Source of the DNA: an uncultured cyanobacterium
Lineage (GTDB): Bacteria > Cyanobacteriota > Cyanobacteriia > PCC-6307 > Cyanobiaceae
NCBI GenBank assembly: GCA_903858015.1
Contig: CAIOGZ010000013.1
Span: 1-46,305 of the forward strand
DNA: 46,305 nucleotides
Direction: 5' to 3'
The notes below the pieces were generated by a model. The model was not told the origin of the DNA, did no database searches, and worked only from the letters and a program-made list of their open reading frames with translations. Every line of letters starts with the position of its first letter. Position 1 is the first letter of the stretch. Positions 8,765-16,120 of the stretch are shown here, one piece after another. The translations under genes and the position numbers were made by a program.

Positions 8765-8908
8765 TTCACAGGGGGCACGAGGGTGCTGGGGCTGGCTCTG
8801 CGGAGCTTCGTTGCTGATCAGGAGCCCAATTGGTGGCCCGCCACCGGCTGGGCTGCCGCCAGCAGCGGGCTGATCCCCCCCAGCGGCAGGATGGGACCCT
8901 GGACCTAG
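8765..8908 (+). pseudogene. Possible C-terminal remnant of an unidentified protein before the ABC genes
   Basis: One frame reads VLGLALRSFVADQEPNWW, then PATGWAAASSGLIPPSGRM, and ends with TAG at 8906-8908. The composition looks protein-like and overlaps the proposed start of the ATPase gene. In phn-type operons the binding protein gene phnD often lies just upstream of phnC, so this could be the last part of a lost phnD. I do not recognise the family, so this is a guess from position. Confidence 0.2.
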
Positions 8909-9792
8909 TCCCCGATCTCCGTGCCGTCGCGGTGGCCCGATCTTTCGCTTCAGGATCTTCCGCCTCAGGATCTTCCGCCTCGGGATCTTGCCCTTCAGGA
9001 TCTTCCGCCTCTGGGCACCAGGCTTCCGCCCCTGCTGAGCTGGCGCCGCTGCTCGAGTTGCGCCAGGTGGCCGTGGCCGGCCGCGGCGCGCCGCGCTTAG
9101 GGGGCGTCAGCCTGGTGATCCGGCCCGGCGAGCGGGTGGCGCTGCTCGGTCCGAGTGGAGCGGGCAAAAGCACCCTGCTGGCGGTGGCCAATGGCCTGCT
9201 GCCGCCATCGGCCGGCCAGGTGCTGTGGCAGGGCCAACCGCCGGCCCGCTCCGGCCGGGCCCGGCGGCGCCAGCAGGCCCGGATCGGCACCCTCTGGCAA
9301 GACCTCTGCCTGATCGAGGAGCTCAGCGTGCAGCAAAACCTCAATGCCGGCCGCCTGGCGGCCTGGGGCTGGCCCAAGGCCCTGCTCAACCTGCTGCTGC
9401 CGCTCGAAACGGCGGCCAATGCCGAGGCCTTGCGGCAGGTGGATCTGGCGCCGCAGCTGCTGGCCCAGCCGGTGGCGGCCCTCTCCGGCGGCCAGCGGCA
9501 GCGGCTGGCGATCGCCCGGCTGCTGCGCCAGAACCCCACCCTGCTGCTGGCCGACGAGCCCCTGGCCAGCCTCGATCCCCGTCTGGCCGCCGCCCTGCTG
9601 GCGCTGTTGCTGGCCCAGGCCGCGGCGCCCAGGGCCCTGCTGCTCAGCCTGCACCGCCCCGATCTGCTGGCCGGTTTCGATCGGGTGATCGGCCTGCGGG
9701 CGGGGCGGCTGCTGTTCGACCGGCCGGCGGCGGCCCTGGCCCCTGGGGCGGGAACGGCCCTGCTGGCCGAGCTCTACCGCAGCGGCGGATGA
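8830..9792 (+). CDS. ABC transporter ATP-binding protein, phosphonate type (PhnC-like)
   Basis: A complete ABC ATPase: Walker A LLGPSGAGKSTLL, signature LSGGQRQRLAIARLL, Walker B LLLADEPLASLD, and switch His in LLLSLHRPDLL. The stretch IGTLWQDLCLIEELSVQQNL...GR resembles PhnC-type ATPases, which drive uptake of phosphonate, phosphite or related anions. Together with the double PhnE-like permease, to which it is joined by a four-base ATGA overlap, that assignment is fair, but the substrate is unproven. The conserved domain begins only around 9052. The TTG start at 8830 adds ~74 residues including a 15-bp repeat array; GTG at 8932 or a later codon may be the real start. No intact binding-protein gene is adjacent. 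Confidence 0.75.
   Translation: MVARHRLGCRQQRADPPQRQDGTLDLVPDLRAVAVARSFASGSSASGSSASGSCPSGSSASGHQASAPAELAPLLELRQVAVAGRGAPRLGGVSLVIRPGERVALLGPSGAGKSTLLAVANGLLPPSAGQVLWQGQPPARSGRARRRQQARIGTLWQDLCLIEELSVQQNLNAGRLAAWGWPKALLNLLLPLETAANAEALRQVDLAPQLLAQPVAALSGGQRQRLAIARLLRQNPTLLLADEPLASLDPRLAAALLALLLAQAAAPRALLLSLHRPDLLAGFDRVIGLRAGRLLFDRPAAALAPGAGTALLAELYRSGG
8947..9006 (+). repeat. 15-bp tandem repeat (4 copies) in the 5' part of the PhnC-like gene
   Basis: Units begin at 8947, 8962, 8977 and 8992 with consensus GCCTCAGGATCTTCC, followed by a partial fifth. They encode Ala/Pro-Ser-Gly-Ser-Ser/Cys repeats. The array lies before the conserved ABC domain and keeps the frame. Confidence 0.85.
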
Positions 9793-11378
9793 GCGCTCGC
9801 CTTTGGAAGCGGCCCGCCGCTGCCCTGCGGCCGGCGCCCCCCCTGCTGCTGTTGCTGCCCGCCCTGGTGCTGCTGCCCCTGCTGGCGGTGCTGCCGTTCC
9901 AGCTCCATGGCGGTGGCCTGGAGCTGCTCGGCCAGTTCGCCTGGGCCGCCCTCACCCCCTGCCTGGATCCGCTGGTGCTGGGCTCGGCCCTGCGGGGCCT
10001 GGCCACCACCGTGGGGATGGCCCTGTTGGGCTGGGCCGCCAGCTTGGTGCTGGGGCTGGCCTTGGGCCTGGCCAGCTCGCGCACCATCTGGCGCAGTTGC
10101 TGCGGCTGCGACTGGCCGGCGGGGTTGCTGCGGCGCCTGCTGGCGGTGCCCCGCGCCATCCACGAATTGCTCTGGGGCCTGCTGCTGCTGCAGCTGGTGG
10201 GCCTGCAGCCGGTGGTGGCGGTGGTGGCGATCGCCCTTCCCTTCGGCGCGTTGGTGGCGCGGGTGGTGAGTGATCTGATCGATGCGCTCGATCGCCGCCG
10301 GCTCAACGCCCTGCTCAGCGCCGGCGCCCCCGCCCCTTCAGCTTTGCTCACCGCCCTGGGGCCGCCGCTGCTGCCCGGCCTGCTCAGCTACGGCGGCTAT
10401 CGGCTCGAGTGCGCCCTGCGCAGCGCCACCTTGCTGGGGGTGTTTGGCCTCGGTGGCCTCGGCACCGAGCTCAAACTCACCCTGCAGTCGCTGCAGTTCG
10501 ACGAACTCTGGACCGGCCTCTGGCTGTTGCTGGCGGTGATGCTGGCCCTCGAAACCGGCCTGGGCTGGTTGCGGCGCCGCTGGCTGATGCCCAGCCGGCT
10601 GGCCCTGGGGCAAGGCAGCGTCGGGCGACGGGGGCGCGAGATGCTGCTGGTGCTGGCGGGGCTGCTGCCCCTGGCCGCCGGGGTGGGCTGGGCCCTGGGG
10701 GTGGATCCGCGCGCCTTGCTGGCCTGGCAGGCGCTGCCGCTGGCTGGCCTGGGCCAGGGGGCGGCCCTCCAGCAGCTGCTGGCCCTGCCCTGGGCGGCGC
10801 TGATCGGCGGCACCCTGGGGCTCACCCTGCTGGCGGCAGCCCTGGCGGTGGGATTGCCGCCGCTGCTGCTCCTGCTGTGCGCCCCCTGGCCGCCGCTGCG
10901 CTGGCTGCTGCGCTTCTCCTGGCTGCTGGGCCGGCTCTGGCCGCCACCGCTCACCGCCCTGCTACTGCTGCTCCTGCTGCAGCCGGGGCTGGTCTGCGCC
11001 GCCTTGGCCCTGGGCCTCCACAACGCCGGCATCCTGGGCCGCCTGCTGGCCGAGGGCCTCGCCGATGCCAGCCCGGCGTTGGAGCGGGCCCTGGCCGCTG
11101 CCGGGGTGGGCCCCCGCCTGGCGCTGCTCTACGGCCGCTATCCGGCGATTGCCAGGCCCTATCTGGCCTATGGGGCCTACCGGGCCGATGTGCTGCTGCG
11201 CGAAACGGTGGTGGTGGGGCTGGTGGGGGCCACGGGTTTGGGCAGCCAGCTGCTTGAAAGCCTCAGCAGCTTCGCCTGGGAGCAGCTGCTGGCCCTGGTG
11301 GCCGTCTACGCCCTGCTCACCTTGGCTGGGGAAGAGTTGAGTGATCGGCTGCGCCGCCGCTTGCTGGCGCCGCACTGA
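9789..11378 (+). CDS. ABC transporter permease, fused double PhnE-like protein
   Basis: A protein of 529 residues starting at the ATG that overlaps the ATPase stop. Most of it is hydrophobic helices. Each half has a binding-protein-dependent permease domain: the first with the coupling-loop region around RRRLNALLSAGAPAPSALL and GVFGLGGLGTELK, the second around LADASPALERALAAAGVGP and VVGLVGATGLGSQLLE. This is two PhnE domains in one chain, so one polypeptide and an ATPase dimer could form the membrane complex. The substrate-binding component would have to come from elsewhere. Its 3' end overlaps by 62 bp the 3' end of the EAL/GGDEF gene on the other strand. Confidence 0.75.
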   Translation: MSARLWKRPAAALRPAPPLLLLLPALVLLPLLAVLPFQLHGGGLELLGQFAWAALTPCLDPLVLGSALRGLATTVGMALLGWAASLVLGLALGLASSRTIWRSCCGCDWPAGLLRRLLAVPRAIHELLWGLLLLQLVGLQPVVAVVAIALPFGALVARVVSDLIDALDRRRLNALLSAGAPAPSALLTALGPPLLPGLLSYGGYRLECALRSATLLGVFGLGGLGTELKLTLQSLQFDELWTGLWLLLAVMLALETGLGWLRRRWLMPSRLALGQGSVGRRGREMLLVLAGLLPLAAGVGWALGVDPRALLAWQALPLAGLGQGAALQQLLALPWAALIGGTLGLTLLAAALAVGLPPLLLLLCAPWPPLRWLLRFSWLLGRLWPPPLTALLLLLLLQPGLVCAALALGLHNAGILGRLLAEGLADASPALERALAAAGVGPRLALLYGRYPAIARPYLAYGAYRADVLLRETVVVGLVGATGLGSQLLESLSSFAWEQLLALVAVYALLTLAGEELSDRLRRRLLAPH

Positions 11379-14300
11379 AGTCTGCGCCGTTCTCGGCGCG
11401 GCGGCCCACCACCCGGTTGCGACCCTGGCGTTTGGCTTCGTAGAGGCAATTATCGGCGAGTTGCTGGAGCTGATCGCCATCGCAGTTGGCTGCGGCGAGC
11501 GGATCCCAGATCGCAATCCCCAAACTGATTGACAACGGCATGCCCTTGCGGCCATCGGAGGTGGGCACCTGCAGGCCTTGCACCGCCTCCCGCAGCCGCT
11601 CACAGACCAACAGGGCTTCGTTGCCATCGGTATCGGGCAGGATCACCGCGAACTCTTCTCCCCCCAGCCGGGCTACGACATCGGCGTTGCGGCGGAGATC
11701 GGAATTGAGGATGGCGGCCACCTCGCGCAGGCAGGCATCCCCGTAGGCATGGCCCAGGGTGTCATTCACCTGCTTGAAGCGGTCGATATCCACCAGGACC
11801 AGGGCGAGTTTGTTGCTGTTCACCTTGGAGGTGGTGACCAGGGACTTGAGGAAGGAGTCGAAACTGCGTCGGTTCGGCAGGTTTGTTAGCGGATCGAGGA
11901 GGGCGAGGCGCTTGGCGCGTTCACTCTCGAACGTGTAGAAGAGCAGGCTCAGCAAACTGCTCATCGAGCTGATTCTCTGAATCTGCTCATCGTTGAAGTT
12001 GCTCTTACCCCGCAGGGCGATGGTGAGCACGGGGATCGAGATGCCGCGGGAATCCAGGCGGATGCCGAGGTAATCGTTGCAGCCCTGCTCCCGCAGTTCG
12101 CCCAGGAAGCTGAAGGCCTGATCCCGCTCACTGCCGACCCGTCGGCGGTAGAGGGGAGTCTGGGTGGCGATGTGATGAAGCGGGCTGTTGATGTGCTCTT
12201 TTTGCTGCATGAAGGAGCGGTCCATGCGCAGGGTGGTGACTTCACCGGGGCGGCACGTTTGCCAGATGTACTGACTGCAATCAATGTCGTCTTGATCTGG
12301 CAGGAAGGCCAGGGAGAGGCGCAGGATATCAAGCCCCCAGCGCTTGAGTTCGTTGACGAATACCAGCAGGAACTCTTCAAAACTGCGCAGCTCATACCAT
12401 CTGTCGAGGATGTAGCGCTCCAGCGGCACCGAAGCTGCCCCATCGCCACCCGGCTGCGTTGTTGCCAGTAGGCGGTCGGTGCTTCGCAGTTGGTTAATCA
12501 GGGCTTGGATCTTCTCCGCCGAAGCCCAGGGGGAGGTGGTCAAGAAGGTGGCGATCCCCTCCCAGGCCATCGGCCGGGCGATCAGGAAACCTTGCAGCCC
12601 GTCGCTACCCAGGCGCACCGCGGCCGCCAGGTCGCCATGGTTCGCCACCCCTTCGGCCACCACCGTTTTGCCGAGGGCATGCACGGTGTCGATGAAGGAG
12701 CCCACATAGCGCTGCATGCGGAAGGAATCGCCCAGGCCGCTGACCAGGTCGATATCGAGCTTGATCGTGTCGTACCAGGCTGCGCAGATGCGTTGATAGT
12801 TGGAAAGGCCGGAGCCGGAGCCGAAGTCGTCGATGAAGATGCGGAAGTTCAGCTCCTGAATCAGCCGTTCTGAAGCGCTGCCCACCAGGTTGCGATCATC
12901 GAGGCCGCCTCTGCCTGGCGTTTCCGTGAATTCCAGGCAGATGCGTGAACTGTTGATGCGGTTGTGGCGTAGGCAGGCGATCAATTGGTCGATCCGTTCT
13001 GGGCTGGCAACTGAATCGCTGCTGATGTTGATCGAGAGGTAGTCGATCCGCTGGCTGAGCAGGGGTGAGGCTTCGATCGCGTTCTGCAGCTTGCCCACTT
13101 TGCTGATCACCAGGGCATCGATCTGGTGGGTGATGCCCAACTCGTGGGCGATGCGAATCAGTTCACCGGTGCCCTGCTTACTCAGGAGCGCTGAGCGGAA
13201 GCGAACCAACACCTCCAGCCCGAACTGACCGGGATTGGCGATCAGCAAGATCGGTTGGAAAACCAAGCTGATGTCGTCGCTGTCGAGTTGGCGCAGGGCA
13301 TCGCGGATGACGGCGGTCTGCCGCACCCGTTGCCCGTCGGTCGGCTCGATCAGGCGGGCTTTGGATCCGGCTTCGCTGGCCAGGATTTCAGCGAAGCCAT
13401 GCAGTTGGAGCAAGGAGGGGGCGGCGGCGCCAGGCACTAGGCGCTGGCCCGTCACCAGGATGTCGTGGTCGCGCAGCAGCCCCAGGTTGAGCCGTTGGAC
13501 GGCCGCGCTCACACTGTTCTGGAGCGAAAGCAGCAGCTGTTGATCCTGGTGCCGCCCCTGGTCTTGCCCCGGCGCTGAGCCATCAACGCCGCTGGGTTCA
13601 GCGCCGCTCTGGTGGGCGCCGCTGGGGCTGGGGGGAGCCAGCAGGAGGGCCGCCAGCCGGTTTTCCGAGGCGCGGTAGCAGCGCACCTGGGGGCCGGCGA
13701 GGGGGTGGCGCTCCACGGCCTTGCGGACGGCATCGAACAGCCCATGGATTTCCCCGTCCTGCAGGAAGGCCCGCTGCCGCTCCAGCAGCCGGATCGTCAC
13801 CATCGCCAGCAGCCAGCTGGCTTGGGGCTGGGCTCCGGCTGCTTCTGGCTCCGGTGCTGCGGCCCCGTTGGCGGTGGGGCCGCCGGGCTGGCTGGCGAGC
13901 GAGGGGTTTTGCAGGTCCTGTTCCAGGGTTTGCCGCGACAGCAGGCCGGTCTGGCGGTCGAGTCGCAGTCGGTTCAGCAGCTGGCTGTGGTGCCTGGCGT
14001 ACTGCGCCGACTGGAGGCTGAGCAGGGTCACCAGGCTCAGGGCCAGCCCCCCCAGCGACCAGGCCAGCGCCTGGGCGATCCAATCCTCGCTGTGGTCGAG
14101 CGGCGGCAGGGTCAGCAGCAGGGTCTGGCCTTGGAAATGCACGCGGCGCTGCAGCGGCGAGTCTTGCCGGCTGGCCGGGGCGGCAGCAGCCAGGGCTGCG
14201 GCGCTCCCCAGGTTCGCTAGCTGGATGCGATCAGCCCGGCTGCCCTGGAGATCGGCTCCCCGCAACTGCAGCCAGGGCCCCTGCCGCTGCGCCTGGGGGG

Positions 14301-14841
14301 TCGCAGCCGTGATCCAAACCAGCTCCGGCTGGGCTGGATCGCTGATCACCAGCAGCGGCGGCCCGCTGGGATTGGCCAGGCAGGAGCGATCCAGCTTGCG
14401 CTCGGAATCCCTTCGCCGCAGCGGCTCGATTGCTCGGGGTTGCGGCAGGGGCTGCTGGCTGGCGGTGCTGGCCAGGCCAGCGGCGAGCTGCGCCAACCGT
14501 TGGCGTTGGCTGGCGGCTGGCCGCACCGGCGTCAGGCCGAGGTTGGTCATCGGCGCCGCTAGCGGGGCCGGATCGGAATCGGGGGCGGCGCCGCTGCCGG
14601 CGCCGCCGCTGGGGCTAGCGCTGCTGGGGCTGAAAAAGTAGTTAGAGGCTTGCAGGGCTTGGCAGAGTCGGTTGGCAACCTGGTCCAGGTGGGTCCGGTT
14701 CAGGCTGGCCCGGTGCGCAGCCAGCCCCAGGTTCACGGCCTGGAGCAAGCCGGCGCTGGCCAGCACCCCGGTGGCCACGATCAGGTAGGTCCGCCTGCTC
14801 GTCCGCTGGCCTCCCAGACGCTGATTCAGAGGACCGAGCAA
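11317..14841 (-). CDS. Membrane-anchored EAL/GGDEF cyclic-di-GMP protein
   Basis: A protein of 1174 residues with a TTG start at 14841 and no in-frame ATG just upstream. Helices at ~18-40 and ~255-277 enclose a periplasmic region of ~210 residues. A weak GGDEF-like segment (~290-490) follows, then an EAL phosphodiesterase domain (~535-790) that keeps its active-site pattern: LEVLVRF (ExLxR), LSINISS, LEFTET, FIDDFGSG, IKLDID, VVAEGV and QGFLIARPM. A GAF-like region leads to a C-terminal GGDEF domain with DPLTNLPNRRSFDSF, DIDRFKQVNDTLGH and an intact GGEEF active site. Both synthesis and hydrolysis of c-di-GMP are therefore possible. The order EAL before an active GGDEF reverses the usual GGDEF-EAL order. 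The gene converges on and overlaps the permease gene. Confidence 0.85.
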   Translation of the reverse strand: MLGPLNQRLGGQRTSRRTYLIVATGVLASAGLLQAVNLGLAAHRASLNRTHLDQVANRLCQALQASNYFFSPSSASPSGGAGSGAAPDSDPAPLAAPMTNLGLTPVRPAASQRQRLAQLAAGLASTASQQPLPQPRAIEPLRRRDSERKLDRSCLANPSGPPLLVISDPAQPELVWITAATPQAQRQGPWLQLRGADLQGSRADRIQLANLGSAAALAAAAPASRQDSPLQRRVHFQGQTLLLTLPPLDHSEDWIAQALAWSLGGLALSLVTLLSLQSAQYARHHSQLLNRLRLDRQTGLLSRQTLEQDLQNPSLASQPGGPTANGAAAPEPEAAGAQPQASWLLAMVTIRLLERQRAFLQDGEIHGLFDAVRKAVERHPLAGPQVRCYRASENRLAALLLAPPSPSGAHQSGAEPSGVDGSAPGQDQGRHQDQQLLLSLQNSVSAAVQRLNLGLLRDHDILVTGQRLVPGAAAPSLLQLHGFAEILASEAGSKARLIEPTDGQRVRQTAVIRDALRQLDSDDISLVFQPILLIANPGQFGLEVLVRFRSALLSKQGTGELIRIAHELGITHQIDALVISKVGKLQNAIEASPLLSQRIDYLSINISSDSVASPERIDQLIACLRHNRINSSRICLEFTETPGRGGLDDRNLVGSASERLIQELNFRIFIDDFGSGSGLSNYQRICAAWYDTIKLDIDLVSGLGDSFRMQRYVGSFIDTVHALGKTVVAEGVANHGDLAAAVRLGSDGLQGFLIARPMAWEGIATFLTTSPWASAEKIQALINQLRSTDRLLATTQPGGDGAASVPLERYILDRWYELRSFEEFLLVFVNELKRWGLDILRLSLAFLPDQDDIDCSQYIWQTCRPGEVTTLRMDRSFMQQKEHINSPLHHIATQTPLYRRRVGSERDQAFSFLGELREQGCNDYLGIRLDSRGISIPVLTIALRGKSNFNDEQIQRISSMSSLLSLLFYTFESERAKRLALLDPLTNLPNRRSFDSFLKSLVTTSKVNSNKLALVLVDIDRFKQVNDTLGHAYGDACLREVAAILNSDLRRNADVVARLGGEEFAVILPDTDGNEALLVCERLREAVQGLQVPTSDGRKGMPLSISLGIAIWDPLAAANCDGDQLQQLADNCLYEAKRQGRNRVVGRRAENGADFSAAPASGGAADHSTLPQPR

Positions 14842-14973
14842 TGCTGAAGCAAGGTAGCTGCAGCCATGCTGGCACCTAAACCCACGTGTAGGCGGTTTTA
14901 AACCCTTATCGGAGATTGCTGCATATTTGCTGCTTCATGAATCGCTCTGGCGCGACGCTGGCCCGGCTGAAGC

Positions 14974-16074
14974 TCAGCTTGCCGGCATTGCATCGAAGCG
15001 GGGGTAATCGGTGTAACCCACCGGCCCGGGGCTGTAAAAGCTGGCCGGATCGGCTTCGCTGAGCGGGGCGTTGCGGGCAATGCGCTCGGGCAGGTCGGGG
15101 TTGGAGAGGAAGGCCCGACCAAACGACACCCCATCGACCATGCCGGCGGCGACGGCCGCGGCGGCCTCGGCAGCGGTATAGCCCATGTTGGCAATCAGCA
15201 CGCCCTTGAAATGGTTGCGCACCGGCGTGACCAGATCGCCCTGTTGCTGGCCATAGAGGTCGGCGCGCATCAGGTGCAGGTAGTCCAGGCCGCAGCTGTT
15301 CAGCCGCTCGGCTAGCCAGGTGCTGAGGCCGATCGGATCGCTATCAACCATGGCGTTGTAGCTATTGAGCGGCGAGATCCGCAGGCCCACCAGCGGCGCC
15401 TCCTGGCGCACCGCCTCGATCACCTCCAGCAGCAGCCGGGCCCGGTTCGGCAGCGATCCTCCGTAGGGCCCGCCGCGCTGGTTACTGCCATCCCGCAGGA
15501 ATTGGTCGAGCAGGTAGCCGTTGGCACCGTGCACCTCGACGCCATCGAAGCCGGCGGCGGTGGCATGGCGGGCGGCGAGGCGGAAGCCCTCCACGATCCC
15601 CGGCAGCTCCTCGTCGCCCAGCTGGCGGGGCAGCACGTAGGGCTGCTTGCCCTCGGGGGTGTGCACCTCATCGCCCGTGATCGCGATCGGGCTGGGGGCC
15701 ACGGGCTGGCGGCCGCCATTGAGCAGCGGGTGGCAGGCACGACCGCCATGCCAGATCTGGAGCACGATCCGGCCGCCGGCGGCATGCACGGCCTCGGTGC
15801 TCAGCCGCCAGCCCTCCACCTGGGCCTGGGAATAGATGCCGGGTTCATGCCAGAAGGCGGAGTTGCCCTCGATCACCATCGTGGCCTCGGCGATCAGCAG
15901 GCCGGCACTGGCCCGCTGGGCGTAGTAGGTGGCCATCAGCGGGCCGGGCAGGTGGCCCGGTTCGGCGCGGCAGCGGGTCAGCGGTGCGTAGATCACCCGG
16001 TTCGGAAGCAGCAGCGGGCCGAGGGCCAGGGGGGTGAACAGGGAGCTGAACAGGGTGGGGGTGAGGTCGGTCAT
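14974..16074 (-). CDS. Old Yellow Enzyme-type alkene reductase (NemA-like)
   Basis: A protein of 366 residues with an ATG start, full length for the family. It is a flavin TIM barrel that reduces activated C=C bonds with NAD(P)H. Visible marks are LGPLLLPNRVIYAPLTRCRA near the start, LQIWHGGR, the substrate-binding His/Asn pair in FDGVEVHGANGYLLDQFLRD, NQRGGPYGGSLPNRARLLLE, and the phosphate-binding end GMVDGVSFGRAFLSNPDLPE. Such enzymes act on maleimides, enones, nitrate esters or nitroaromatics; the natural substrate is usually unknown. It is a cytosolic monocistronic gene 132 bp from the start of the EAL/GGDEF gene, and nothing ties the two functionally. Confidence 0.9.
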   Translation of the reverse strand: MTDLTPTLFSSLFTPLALGPLLLPNRVIYAPLTRCRAEPGHLPGPLMATYYAQRASAGLLIAEATMVIEGNSAFWHEPGIYSQAQVEGWRLSTEAVHAAGGRIVLQIWHGGRACHPLLNGGRQPVAPSPIAITGDEVHTPEGKQPYVLPRQLGDEELPGIVEGFRLAARHATAAGFDGVEVHGANGYLLDQFLRDGSNQRGGPYGGSLPNRARLLLEVIEAVRQEAPLVGLRISPLNSYNAMVDSDPIGLSTWLAERLNSCGLDYLHLMRADLYGQQQGDLVTPVRNHFKGVLIANMGYTAAEAAAAVAAGMVDGVSFGRAFLSNPDLPERIARNAPLSEADPASFYSPGPVGYTDYPRFDAMPAS

Positions 16075-16120
16075 CGCCTGAGAGTAGGGAGCTTGGGGGG
16101 GCGGCTGGACAAGCCGCTAC

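Noticed and set aside
9225..9788. Upstream extension of the PhnE-like frame over the ATPase gene
   Set aside because: It overlaps the conserved ATPase domain in another frame and is Ala/Pro/Gly-rich; the ATG at 9789 with ATGA overlap fits much better.
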